From assembly GCA_035647615.1 (NCBI GenBank), contig DASRND010000032.1, forward strand, positions 186,001 to 250,000: a stretch of DNA of 64,000 nucleotides. The letters are read 5' to 3'. Position numbers and translations under genes: made by a program. Source of the stretch: Bacteroidales bacterium (GTDB lineage Bacteria; Bacteroidota; Bacteroidia; Bacteroidales; 4484-276). This document shows, in pieces, positions 1 to 8,068 of this stretch. Within the stretch, counting starts at the first letter, position 1; each line of letters begins with the position of its first letter. The notes under the pieces were generated by a model. It did no database searches, was not told the origin of the DNA, and worked only from the letters and a program-made list of their open reading frames with translations.

Positions 1-1017
1 CACGTAACGCCCGACGGTGGTATCGTCGACGGATTTCAGCACATCTACGCCACTGCCTCCGATAAGTTCCACATGATCATCAGCCGCGACAACCCGGAGT
101 TTGTTAATCTTCCGGGAATCGCCATGCTCATCGGCGGCTTGTGGGTGGCAAATCTTTATTACTGGGGTTTTAATCAGTACATCATCCAGCGCACGCTTGC
201 CGCCAAAAGTCTGCGTGAAGCACAGCGCGGTATTGTCTTTGCCGCTTTTCTTAAACTCATTGTGCCGCTTTTTGTGGTAATCCCCGGCATCATCGTTTGG
301 GTAATGTATTCGCAACCCGAAGGCACCGCCATCATCAGCGGCATCACCGATACTTTTGCCAAAGCCGATGGCTCGATGAACTACGACAAAGCCTATCCCT
401 GGCTTATCGGAACCTTTATTCCCTCAGGTCTAAAAGGACTGGTGGTGGCAGCGCTGGCAGCAGCTATCGTATCTTCGCTGGCTTCCATGGTCAACTCCAC
501 TTCTACCATTTTCACCATGGATATTTACAAACCCTATCTCGAAAACAAAAAAGCCAAAAACAAAGATGTCGCCATTGGCCGTATTTCAGGAGGCGTAGCT
601 TTACTTATCGCAATATTCGTGGCGCCCATGCTTGGCAATATCGAGCAGGCTTTCCAGTACATTCAGGAATATACCGGACTGGTGAGTCCAGGTATCCTGG
701 CGGTATTCATGATGGGTTTGTTTTATAAAAAAGCTACCAACCGTGGCGCTATTACAGGCATCCTGGTTTCAATACCGGTGGCGCTTGCGCTTAAACTAAC
801 GCCGTCGCTCGAATTGCCCTGGCTCGATCAAATGTTTTATACTTTCCTTATCACCATGACGGTGATTGCTATGGTAAGTCTTTCGACCAATAAGTTCGAC
901 GACGACCCCAAAGGAATCGTGCTGACCAATAAGACGTTTATTACCGGAAAGGCTTTTAACCTGGCGGCTTATGCTGTCCTTCTGATTTTGGTAGTACTGT
1001 ATGCTATTTTTTGGTAA
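1..1017 (+). CDS. Sodium/solute symporter (SSS family, vSGLT-like), C-terminal part
   Basis: The reading frame is open to the left edge, so the true start lies outside the window and about 338 codons are present. The protein is an inner-membrane Na+-coupled symporter of the solute:sodium symporter family, which imports sugars or similar solutes using the sodium gradient. The stretch LPGIAMLIGGLWVANLYYWG followed by NQYIIQRTLAAKS (about residues 36-67) closely resembles the core of Vibrio-type sodium/galactose transporters. Several further hydrophobic segments follow, and the protein ends in a hydrophobic helix (AAYAVLLILVVLYAIFW). The family assignment is strong, but the substrate cannot be read from this fragment. 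No neighbouring sugar catabolic gene is visible on the right. Confidence 0.9.
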   Translation, partial: HVTPDGGIVDGFQHIYATASDKFHMIISRDNPEFVNLPGIAMLIGGLWVANLYYWGFNQYIIQRTLAAKSLREAQRGIVFAAFLKLIVPLFVVIPGIIVWVMYSQPEGTAIISGITDTFAKADGSMNYDKAYPWLIGTFIPSGLKGLVVAALAAAIVSSLASMVNSTSTIFTMDIYKPYLENKKAKNKDVAIGRISGGVALLIAIFVAPMLGNIEQAFQYIQEYTGLVSPGILAVFMMGLFYKKATNRGAITGILVSIPVALALKLTPSLELPWLDQMFYTFLITMTVIAMVSLSTNKFDDDPKGIVLTNKTFITGKAFNLAAYAVLLILVVLYAIFW

Positions 1018-1373
1018 GATTGGTTTTGAGATGGGAGCAGACAGATAGAATTTATCTTTTCAGTGATTATTCTAGTTGCTGCATTATCTAAAGGTTTGCC
1101 GTGAATTCATTCCATACGGGACGAGATTTTGACTGCACTCCTTTTTTCACCCATGTTTTCACAAGGCTTTTTATCAAAATTAAAAAAGGAGAAAGTATTG
1201 TTTTCAAATAAAAATTAATACAACAATCAATAATTTTTACATCTCCTTACACCTGCGGTGAAAGGCCTGAAAAGGTTTGGTAAGTTCAACGATAATGGCG
1301 TCCTTTGTAGTGCTATAAATGCAAGATTATTAACAAGTTCACACAAATATTTAATTACTTAAATTTGATTCCA
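1018..1373. other. Intergenic region upstream of gdhA
   Basis: This is 356 bp between the symporter stop and the gdhA start. I see no convincing coding frame and no clean promoter match. It must hold the gdhA promoter and probably the symporter terminator. The part just before gdhA is AT-rich, as is usual for ribosome binding regions in Bacteroidota. Confidence 0.5.
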
Positions 1374-2711
1374 ATGGATCTAAAAAAATTCATGATTGAC
1401 CTGGAAAAAAGACATCCGGGTGAAATGGAATATCTTCAGGCAGTGCAAGAAGTACTCGAGACACTCGAAGATGTTTTGAAAGAAAACCCCCAATTTGAAA
1501 GCGCAGGCATCGTCAAGCGTATTGTGGAGCCCGATCGCATTCTCACCTTCAAGATTCCATGGGTTGACGACAACGGACAAGTACAGGTAAACCTTGGTTA
1601 TCGCATTCAATTCAACAACGCCATTGGACCATACAAAGGTGGCATGCGTTTCCACCCGAGTGTGAACCTTAGTATCCTGAAGTTTTTAGGTTTTGAACAA
1701 ACCTTCAAAAATAGCCTCTCCACGTTGCCTATGGGCGGTGGAAAAGGCGGTTCTGATTTTAATGGAAAAGGTAAATCAGATGGTGAAATTATGCGTTTCT
1801 GCCAGTCGTTGATGCTGGAGATGTGGCGTATCATTGGACCCGAAACTGACGTTCCTGCCGGCGATATTGGCGTAGGTGGCCGTGAGATTGGGTTTATGTA
1901 TGGTATGTACCGGAAACTGGCTCAGGAGAATACAGGTGTATTCACCGGCAAAGGACGCAACTGGGGCGGAAGCCTTATTCGTCCGGAAGCTACCGGCTAT
2001 GGTGCTATTTATTTTGTTGAAGAAATGCTTGCAACAAAGAATGATACCATAAAAGGCAAAACTGTAGCTATTTCTGGTTTTGGTAACGTAGCATGGGGTG
2101 CTGCTTCAAAAGCAACCGAACTTGGTGCTAAAGTAGTTACAATTTCTGGCCCTGACGGTTACATATATGACGAAGCTGGTATTTCCGGCGAGAAAATCGA
2201 CTATATGTTAGAGTTAAGATCTTCAAACAATGACGTTGTTGCTCCTTATGCTGAAAAGTTTAAAGGTTCTAAATTCTTTGCAGGAAAACGTCCATGGGAA
2301 GTAAAATGCGATATCGCTTGTCCTTGTGCTACACAAAACGAATTACGTGGCGAAGATGCAAAACAATTGGTTGATAATGGAACCATGCTTGTTGCTGAAG
2401 TTTCAAACATGGGTTGCAGACCTGAGGCTATCGAAGTATTTCTGAAAAGTAAAATATTATTCGGACCTGGTAAAGCTGTCAATGCTGGTGGTGTATCCAC
2501 TTCAGGTCTCGAAATGTCGCAAAACTCGATGAAGTACAGCTGGACAAGTGAAGAAGTTGATGCCAAGCTGCACCAAATTATGAAAGATATTCATGAGCAG
2601 TGCGTTATCAACGGCAAACAAGCCGATGGTTACATCAACTACGTAAAAGGCGCCAACGTGGCCGGCTTCCTCAAAGTTGCCAACGCTATGGTTGACCAGG
2701 GCGTGGTATAA
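1374..2711 (+). CDS. gdhA: NADP-type glutamate dehydrogenase
   Basis: Interconverts 2-oxoglutarate plus ammonium and glutamate, normally in the biosynthetic (NADPH) direction, in the cytoplasm. The 445 residues match the usual length of the hexameric short glutamate dehydrogenases. PMGGGKGG at about residues 119-126 carries the substrate-binding lysine (K124). RPEATGYG opens the cofactor domain, and GFGNVAWG is the dinucleotide-binding turn. I chose the ATG at 1374 because the TTG nine bases upstream would only add three residues, while MDLKKFMIDLEKRHPGE looks like a normal family start. The gene is monocistronic: long gaps flank it and a strong terminator follows. NADP rather than NAD specificity is inferred from overall similarity. 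Confidence 0.95.
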   Translation: MDLKKFMIDLEKRHPGEMEYLQAVQEVLETLEDVLKENPQFESAGIVKRIVEPDRILTFKIPWVDDNGQVQVNLGYRIQFNNAIGPYKGGMRFHPSVNLSILKFLGFEQTFKNSLSTLPMGGGKGGSDFNGKGKSDGEIMRFCQSLMLEMWRIIGPETDVPAGDIGVGGREIGFMYGMYRKLAQENTGVFTGKGRNWGGSLIRPEATGYGAIYFVEEMLATKNDTIKGKTVAISGFGNVAWGAASKATELGAKVVTISGPDGYIYDEAGISGEKIDYMLELRSSNNDVVAPYAEKFKGSKFFAGKRPWEVKCDIACPCATQNELRGEDAKQLVDNGTMLVAEVSNMGCRPEAIEVFLKSKILFGPGKAVNAGGVSTSGLEMSQNSMKYSWTSEEVDAKLHQIMKDIHEQCVINGKQADGYINYVKGANVAGFLKVANAMVDQGVV

Positions 2712-2772
2712 CATATCAAATGACAATACTGAACAAGTATTTGTGAGTCATAGTTTAAATTTTTATTAGGTT

Positions 2773-2806
2773 AAAACCTCTGTCGATCCGGCAGAGGTTT
2801 TTTTTG
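2773..2806 (+). terminator. Rho-independent terminator of gdhA
   Basis: An inverted repeat, AACCTCTGTC against GGCAGAGGTT with a short loop, is followed by a run of eight T residues. It lies about 60 bp after the gdhA stop. Confidence 0.85.
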
Positions 2807-2856
2807 TGCTCCCGGGAAGAGTTTTGAACTGATAATGTTTTAATAAGGATGGGAAA

Positions 2857-3201
2857 TCAATCCACTCTCTCACCACTCGCTACTTTAGCTGAATTAATCT
2901 TTCGACTTTTGTCGTAGAATATTTTCCCTACTCTGTCGATATGTTCGATCAAATCAGCATTAGAAATGGTGCTTTTTAGTGAAAGGTCTATTTTGTATGG
3001 TAAGAGGAGGTCGTCCAGTTCATTTTCTAATTTCAAAAGTTGTCGAAAAGAAAGGTCTCCAATCAGGGTCAAATCAATGTCTGAATTATATCTGTAGGTG
3101 TTTTTGGCTCTTGAACCATAAATGATAGCCAAATCTATTTCAGGATACTTTTCAAAGCATTGGTCAATAGCTGCAATTTGTTCTGATTTTAAACCAAACA
3201 T
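2857..3201 (-). CDS. Minimal nucleotidyltransferase (MNT) domain protein
   Basis: A 114-residue protein of the polymerase-beta-like minimal nucleotidyltransferase family. IIYGSRAKNTYRYNSDIDLT at about residues 26-45 contains the GSRA signature and the DxD metal pair (DID) that bind the nucleotide and Mg2+. Such proteins usually pair with a HEPN or helical-bundle partner. Some pairs are toxin-antitoxin modules in which the MNT protein AMPylates and neutralises the HEPN toxin. Here no intact partner is present: the 220 bp just upstream on the same strand hold only short broken frames. The gene is noticeably more AT-rich than its neighbours, which suggests acquisition. Its substrate is unknown. 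Confidence 0.8.
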   Translation of the reverse strand: MFGLKSEQIAAIDQCFEKYPEIDLAIIYGSRAKNTYRYNSDIDLTLIGDLSFRQLLKLENELDDLLLPYKIDLSLKSTISNADLIEHIDRVGKIFYDKSRKINSAKVASGERVD

Positions 3202-3213
3202 TTTCAGATGTCT

Positions 3214-3338
3214 TCATTGCTCATCATTCAATTTTTTATGAATCTTATTCACTTCATTGACAGACAATTTCAACGTCATTGTGGCGGCTTTTGTTGTAAA
3301 ACTATATTTTTATCACTTCTTTGGGTTTCGTCACTCAT
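3214..3338 (-). pseudogene. Possible decayed partner gene of the MNT protein
   Basis: Directly upstream of the MNT gene, two short frames touch at an ATGA overlap. One reads MSDETQRSDKNIVLQQKPPQ then stop, and the next reads MTLKLSVNEVNKIHKKLNDEQ then stop. Joined, they faintly resemble the start of small four-helix-bundle proteins. The region could equally be a short leader with no coding role. The call rests on weak resemblance and on the expectation that an MNT gene has a partner. Confidence 0.15.
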
Positions 3339-3421
3339 CGCTCATTTCTCATCTCTTCTTTCTTCCTGCTATTTCCATTTTATTAATAATTTAGCTTCTT
3401 ATTTTAAAAAAGTAATTCGCT

Positions 3422-4150
3422 ATGCTTGATCAATTGAAACTTGAAGATGTTCTTTTCCTTGATATCGAAACGGTATCACAGCATGCCGAATATGGCGAGC
3501 TGCCAGAGTCGACACGAAAACTATGGGATAAAAAGGCGGGATATTTAAAACGGGAAGCCGAAGAAACTCCCGAAAGTCTTTATGGTCGAGCCGGCATCTA
3601 CGCGGAGTTTGGGAAGATTATCTGTATCTCTACAGGTTTTATCCATGGTGATAATTTTCGCATCAAATCATTTTTCGGTGACGATGAAAAAATCCTCCTC
3701 AATGAATTTGGTCAGATGCTCAACCGGCACTATTGCAAGCAGCATCATCTGCTATGCGGGCACAACGCCAAAGAGTTCGACTTCCCGTACATCGCGCGAC
3801 GCATGCTGATCAATGGGCTGGAGCTGCCCAAAATCCTGAAGCTTTATGGCAAGAAACCCTGGGAGATTCAGCATCTCGACACGATGGACTTGTGGCGCTT
3901 TGGCGATTATAAAAATTATACCTCACTCAATTTGCTTACCACCATCTTTGGCATACCAAGCCCCAAAGACGATCTGGATGGCAGCATGGTGGGCGACACT
4001 TATTGGAAAGACAAAGACTTGCCACGCATCGTCAACTATTGCCAGAAAGATACTCTGGCGGTAGCGCAACTGCTGCTCAGACTAATGGGACGCCCGCTCA
4101 TAAATCCCGACGATGTGGTGATATCTGATGAGATATCTAAAGACTCATGA
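3422..4150 (+). CDS. PolB-like 3'-5' exonuclease (DNA_pol_B_exo2 type)
   Basis: A 242-residue stand-alone DnaQ-fold exonuclease related to the proofreading domain of family B polymerases. All three exonuclease motifs are visible: FLDIET near residue 12 (Exo I), GHNAKEFDFPYIARR near residue 113 (Exo II) and YCQKDTLAV near residue 208 (Exo III, with the conserved Tyr and Asp). The four acidic metal ligands are therefore present and the enzyme should be active. Its biological role is unassigned; DNA repair or nucleic-acid trimming is the family expectation. The gene stands alone between divergent neighbours. Confidence 0.85.
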   Translation: MLDQLKLEDVLFLDIETVSQHAEYGELPESTRKLWDKKAGYLKREAEETPESLYGRAGIYAEFGKIICISTGFIHGDNFRIKSFFGDDEKILLNEFGQMLNRHYCKQHHLLCGHNAKEFDFPYIARRMLINGLELPKILKLYGKKPWEIQHLDTMDLWRFGDYKNYTSLNLLTTIFGIPSPKDDLDGSMVGDTYWKDKDLPRIVNYCQKDTLAVAQLLLRLMGRPLINPDDVVISDEISKDS

Positions 4151-4266
4151 ATGCAGATAATAAATCTCAATAGCAAAAATTCAAATAGTCAAACCACTTC
4201 GTAAAATTGTGAATTGTCTTTTAGAATTTATTTGTGGTGTATTTTATTGAGATTTAGAATTTGTTT

Positions 4267-5010
4267 CTATCCGCCAAACGCAGTTTTCAGATCATCCAGC
4301 CGTTGTGAAACATCTTCCCAGTTGATCACTTCAAAAAACGCGTCGAGGTATTCCGCCCTTTTATTTTGATATTTCAAATAATAGGCGTGTTCCCACACAT
4401 CCACCACCAGCAGCGGGTAGGTGATCCATTGTGAGTGGTTTTGGTGTTTCTCGGCCTGCAGCACTACCAGTTTGTCAGTGTGGGGCTGATATCCCAGAAT
4501 ACCCCATCCGGAGCCTTCTACACTTTTGGAAGCCGACTTATAAAGGTTGGAAAATTTGTCGAATGAGCCAAAATCATTGGCAATTTGCTGTTCGAGGGTT
4601 TTGCTGCGCTTGCCTTGTCTGGGGCTCATGTTGTTCCAAAAAATGGTATGCAGAAAATGGCCACTTCCGTGAAATGCCAGCTCGCTCTCCCAATGTTTGA
4701 TGAGAGTAAAGTCGTTGTCGGCGATGGCAGATTTAATTTTTTCGGTGGCTTTGTTAAGACCTTTTACGTAGCCATTGTGGTGGATGTCGTGGTGCAGGCG
4801 CATGGTCTGCTCGTCGATATGTGGTTCCAGTGCGTCGTAGGCATAGGGGAGAGGTGCCAGCACATATTCGCCCTGGCTGTTGATCAGGTCCTGTTTCAGA
4901 AAATCTTCGGTACGCGGGGTGCCGGCAGCAAACGCCGGTGTGCCAAACAATCCTGCAGCACCGAGCACGGCACCTGTCTTGAGAAAATCACGTTTGTTCA
5001 TCTTTTTCAT
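4267..5010 (-). CDS. Exported iron/manganese superoxide dismutase
   Basis: Converts superoxide to oxygen and hydrogen peroxide. The fold and the ligands are clear: the first His in RLHHDIHHNGYV, the His of FLHTIFWNN, and Asp and His of DVWEHAYYLKY. The Gly-His spacing before the second His ligand looks more Mn-type than Fe-type, but metal use cannot be fixed from sequence. The protein is 247 residues rather than the usual 195-210 because of an N-terminal extension, MKKMNKRDFLKTGAVLGAAG followed by LFGTPAFAAG. This is a cleavable signal resembling a Tat signal, with KR in place of the twin arginine, so the enzyme is probably periplasmic. Most bacterial Fe/Mn enzymes of this family are cytoplasmic. 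Confidence 0.93.
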   Translation of the reverse strand: MKKMNKRDFLKTGAVLGAAGLFGTPAFAAGTPRTEDFLKQDLINSQGEYVLAPLPYAYDALEPHIDEQTMRLHHDIHHNGYVKGLNKATEKIKSAIADNDFTLIKHWESELAFHGSGHFLHTIFWNNMSPRQGKRSKTLEQQIANDFGSFDKFSNLYKSASKSVEGSGWGILGYQPHTDKLVVLQAEKHQNHSQWITYPLLVVDVWEHAYYLKYQNKRAEYLDAFFEVINWEDVSQRLDDLKTAFGG

Positions 5011-5165
5011 AATAAGCGCTTTTTACGTTTGTGCTTTTAAAAACATTGCTGTAAGTGTTTTGTTTAAACGCGCCCTCTGTAGCAACCGGCAAGTAATGGA
5101 TGGTTAGTGAAGCATGGAAAATTAATCCATCATGTTTGCGTTTGCAACTAAAACAGCCAACTGCT

Positions 5166-5825
5166 ATGAGTTCTTACATCCGAAAATTAATTGATCAGGG
5201 CGAACACCAGCAGCAGGATTTCAAGTTTGAAATTTCCGACAGCAAGAAAATTGCCCGCTCCCTGGCAGCCTTTTCCAATACCGATGGAGGGCGTCTGTTG
5301 GTGGGCGTTAAAGATAACGGGGTGATAGCCGGTGTGCGCTCCGAGGAGGAATATTACATGGTGGAGGCCGCTGCACAGATGTATTGCAAGCCGGAGGTAA
5401 AATTCAAAATGAAAGAATGGAATGTGGATGGAAAAACCGTTCTGGAAATCGATATTCCCAAAAATAAAGCGGATGGCCCTTTTTCCGCTCCCGACAAAGA
5501 AGGCAAGTGGAAGGTGTATATTCGTGTAAACGACCAAAATCTGCTGGCAAGCACGGTGCTGATGAAGGTGTGGAAAAACGAAAAACGCACCACCGGCATC
5601 CTGATACGGTATACCGACAAGGAGAAAATCCTGCTCGATTTTCTTAATAAAAACAATGAGATTACTTTGTCGAAATTCCGTAAAATTGCAGGCATCTCGC
5701 GCAAAGTGGCTGAAAAGGTTTTGGCTGATCTGATTATTCTGCAGATCATCGATATGACAATCACCGAAAAAACGATTTTTTATAGTCTTTCCACAGTCTT
5801 TGCCAACCAGAGTGAGGAACGCTAA
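5166..5825 (+). CDS. AlbA_2/Schlafen-type ATP-binding regulator
   Basis: A 219-residue protein with an N-terminal AlbA_2 domain (QQDFKFEISDSKKIARSLAA, then FSNTDGGRLLVGVKDNG, about residues 12-60). Such domains occur in putative transcriptional regulators and in Schlafen-related proteins. The C-terminal third (TDKEKILLDFLNKN to LADLIILQIID) looks like a winged-helix DNA-binding domain. I chose the ATG at 5166 (MSSYIRKLIDQGEHQQQDFK), which fits the family start. A frame opening 66 bp earlier has no family-like residues. The gene is divergent from the superoxide dismutase gene, so regulation of that neighbour is possible but unproven. Confidence 0.75.
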   Translation: MSSYIRKLIDQGEHQQQDFKFEISDSKKIARSLAAFSNTDGGRLLVGVKDNGVIAGVRSEEEYYMVEAAAQMYCKPEVKFKMKEWNVDGKTVLEIDIPKNKADGPFSAPDKEGKWKVYIRVNDQNLLASTVLMKVWKNEKRTTGILIRYTDKEKILLDFLNKNNEITLSKFRKIAGISRKVAEKVLADLIILQIIDMTITEKTIFYSLSTVFANQSEER

Positions 5826-5839
5826 GGCCAGACTCAGGT

Positions 5840-6406
5840 TTAGAGATAGCGCCTGACGCGTTGCCGGTAGCTTTGGTAGCTTTGCCCAAACTTAGCTTCG
5901 AGAAACCTTTCTTCGTTAAGGATAATTTTGTGGTGGATGATGATGCCTGCAATGGCTGCAACAACCATCGGCAAGTAAGGCTTGTACAGCACTGCCGCTA
6001 TCGAAAGCATGTATAAGCCCAGATACATCGGATTGCGGCTCAGGCTATAAACACCTTTGGTTTGCAGCGGGATGTCATCGTTTTTGGGTAGCGCCATCTT
6101 GGTGTATTTACCCATTTTAATCAGCGAAAAGATTAAAAATAGTATGGCTTCGAACGCGATAAAAATCGCCAGCCACTCCAGCCACAGAGGTGATGTATGA
6201 GGCGGCTTTAGCCATCCAATTGCAACCATCGGCAGATATATTATCGGTAGCATGATTAGGGTTTTCCCGGTGATTTGCCAAAAGCCGTTGATGGTGGATC
6301 TTCCGTAGCCCTCGCGTCCGCTGATAGCAATCTGCACCAGCACTGCCGTGAAAATAACGCCCAGGATGCCATAAAGCACCAGGATAACAATTGTAGAAAG
6401 CCGCAT
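5840..6406 (-). CDS. Isoprenylcysteine carboxyl methyltransferase-like membrane protein
   Basis: A 188-residue integral membrane protein with about four to five hydrophobic segments. The C-terminal signature of the ICMT/phospholipid methyltransferase family is clear: GVYSLSRNPMYLGLYMLSIA near residue 125, then a hydrophobic helix, then EERFLEAKFGQSYQSYRQRV near the end. These regions bind S-adenosylmethionine in the family. The substrate in bacteria is generally unknown and may be a lipid or a small thiol. The gene ends 15 bp from the stop of the convergent AlbA_2 gene. It starts 5 bp after the flavodoxin stop, so the two minus-strand genes probably form one transcript. Confidence 0.8.
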   Translation of the reverse strand: MRLSTIVILVLYGILGVIFTAVLVQIAISGREGYGRSTINGFWQITGKTLIMLPIIYLPMVAIGWLKPPHTSPLWLEWLAIFIAFEAILFLIFSLIKMGKYTKMALPKNDDIPLQTKGVYSLSRNPMYLGLYMLSIAAVLYKPYLPMVVAAIAGIIIHHKIILNEERFLEAKFGQSYQSYRQRVRRYL

Positions 6407-6410
6407 TTTT

Positions 6411-6914
6411 TTAGTTAAAAGATTTTTTAAGTGTTTCTACCCAACGGCTGATGCGCTCCGGGGTGAGCGCCGACTGGTTTACCTCGTCGATGGCCAGGCC
6501 GACAAACTGGTCGTTTTTTAGCGCCAGCGAAATATCAAAATTGTATCCCTGGGTGTTTGTAAAGCCGATGATGGTGGCTTTGTTGGCCAACTTATGATAC
6601 AGTATTCCCAACCCGTTCAAAAAGCTACTGCTCCACTCCACCTGGTCGCCCACGCCAAAGAGCGCTATCTTTTTTCCTGATAAGTTGATCTTGTGCAGTT
6701 GCCGGGCAAAGGTTTCCCAGTCTTCCTGCATCTCGCCCACGCCCCAGGTAGAGGTGCCCAGAATTAGATTTTGAAAGCTCTCCAAGTCGCCAATTGAAGC
6801 ATTTTCGATATTGATGACCTGCGAATGCTCATCGCCAAAAGCGGCTCCGATGCGTTCGGCAATTTTGCGGGTGAAGCCCAATGTGGAGCCATAAAAAATT
6901 CCAACTTTTTCCAT
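6411..6914 (-). CDS. fldA: Flavodoxin
   Basis: A small FMN-binding electron carrier of 167 residues, the length of long-chain flavodoxins. The phosphate loop GSTLGFTRKIAE lies at about residues 8-19. The isoalloxazine-binding loops TSTWGVGEMQEDWETF and FGVGDQVEWSSSF follow in the expected order. I chose the ATG at 6914 (MEKVGIFYGSTLG), because the in-frame TTG 24 bases upstream would add a charged tail not seen in the family. The gene leads an apparent two-gene unit with the ICMT-like methyltransferase. In this group flavodoxin commonly replaces ferredoxin under iron limitation, though no Fur box is visible here. Confidence 0.92.
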   Translation of the reverse strand: MEKVGIFYGSTLGFTRKIAERIGAAFGDEHSQVINIENASIGDLESFQNLILGTSTWGVGEMQEDWETFARQLHKINLSGKKIALFGVGDQVEWSSSFLNGLGILYHKLANKATIIGFTNTQGYNFDISLALKNDQFVGLAIDEVNQSALTPERISRWVETLKKSFN

Positions 6915-7172
6915 AATCTTCTGTTTCTTTTTTACCAAACACTCCCCTGTGATTTTTGTTTCTAATCCGGAAGTTTAAAACATCCTGCATCTTACAGAGG
7001 ATGCCGGTAAAATATTTTGTGTTCTGATTTTATAAAATGGTTGCCAAAAATAGAACATTTCTTACAGACCAGGCAGATTGGTTGTCGGGTTATCAGGTTG
7101 TTGTTTTGAACCTTCTTTGTCTTAAAACATTTATAGTCGCATTGATTTTTTATTTTAAATTCCACTTTAACA

Positions 7173-7817
7173 ATGATACCTAAAAAATACCACGATCTGC
7201 GCAGCGAATATCTGCACCAGCAACTCGACGAGCAATCCGTTATGGGAAATCCTTTTGATCAGTTTGCTGTGTGGATGGATCAGGCGGTACAAGCTGAGAT
7301 TCTGCATCCTACTGCCATGCTTTTGGCTACTGTGGGTCGCGATGGGCAGCCGTCGTGCCGGGTAGTGTTGCTCAAAGAGGTTAATGAAAAGGGATTTGTT
7401 TTCTTCACACATTACGACAGCCACAAAGGCCGGCAGCTTGGCGGAAATTCTAAAGTGGCGCTTACCTTTTTTTGGAAAGAAACCGAGCGCCAGATTCGTA
7501 TTGAGGGGTCGGCAGAAAAGGTGGATGAAAAAGTTTCCGACGAATATTTTGTTTCGCGGCCTTACGAAAGCCGCCTGAGTGCTGCAGCCTCACCACAAAG
7601 CAGTGTCATTAGCAGCCGCCAGGAGTTGGAGCAGCAGCGCGAAGCTATTCGCGCAAAGTATCCCGATGGCAACATCCCGCGCCCGAAGAATTGGGGTGGT
7701 TATTTGATAATTCCCGACAATATTGAATTTTGGCAGGGCCGCGAAAACCGGCTCCACGACCGCATCGTTTATCAACGCACCGATGGTGGCTGGAAAATCC
7801 ACCGGTTGGCACCGTGA
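7173..7817 (+). CDS. pdxH: Pyridoxamine 5'-phosphate oxidase
   Basis: FMN-dependent oxidase that makes pyridoxal 5'-phosphate from pyridoxamine or pyridoxine phosphate in the cytoplasm. At 214 residues it has the standard length. AMLLATVGRDGQPSCRVVLL and GFVFFTHYDSHKGRQL form the FMN-binding half. RPYESRLSAAASPQSS contributes to substrate binding. The C-terminal RLHDRIVYQRTDGGWKIHRL carries the conserved Arg-x-His of the family and ends in the typical RLAP. It is monocistronic and encoded divergently from flavodoxin. Confidence 0.95.
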   Translation: MIPKKYHDLRSEYLHQQLDEQSVMGNPFDQFAVWMDQAVQAEILHPTAMLLATVGRDGQPSCRVVLLKEVNEKGFVFFTHYDSHKGRQLGGNSKVALTFFWKETERQIRIEGSAEKVDEKVSDEYFVSRPYESRLSAAASPQSSVISSRQELEQQREAIRAKYPDGNIPRPKNWGGYLIIPDNIEFWQGRENRLHDRIVYQRTDGGWKIHRLAP

Positions 7818-8010
7818 TAGGAATTTGCAGCGGATGGGTTTGGACGAGGCTGCGCCTTGTCTGTAGATGCAGCTTAGGCTCTGGCGGTGGTTGAGCGTCG
7901 GTTGGTGAGCGTAGTCGAACCAAGTCGAAACCAGCCTAAGCTGAACGCATCCAAGGCATGAGAAATTGAACACTGAAAATCAGCATCTATCTTTCAAAAT
8001 CATATTCAAT

Positions 8011-8040
8011 AAAAAAAACCGCCGGATTTCTCCAACGGTC
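8011..8040 (-). terminator. Terminator of the Omp28/thioredoxin-like T9SS gene
   Basis: Read on the minus strand, a hairpin (ACCG, inner GGA/TCC stem, CGGT) is followed by eight T residues. It lies about 30 bp after the stop of the gene ending at 8069. Confidence 0.7.
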
Positions 8041-8068
8041 TTCTTTAGAAATATTTTTAAAAATATCT

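Noticed and set aside
3208..3429. 73-codon plus-strand frame before the exonuclease gene
   Set aside because: Composition is low-complexity hydrophobic and it overlaps the exonuclease start; no ribosome site or homology is visible.
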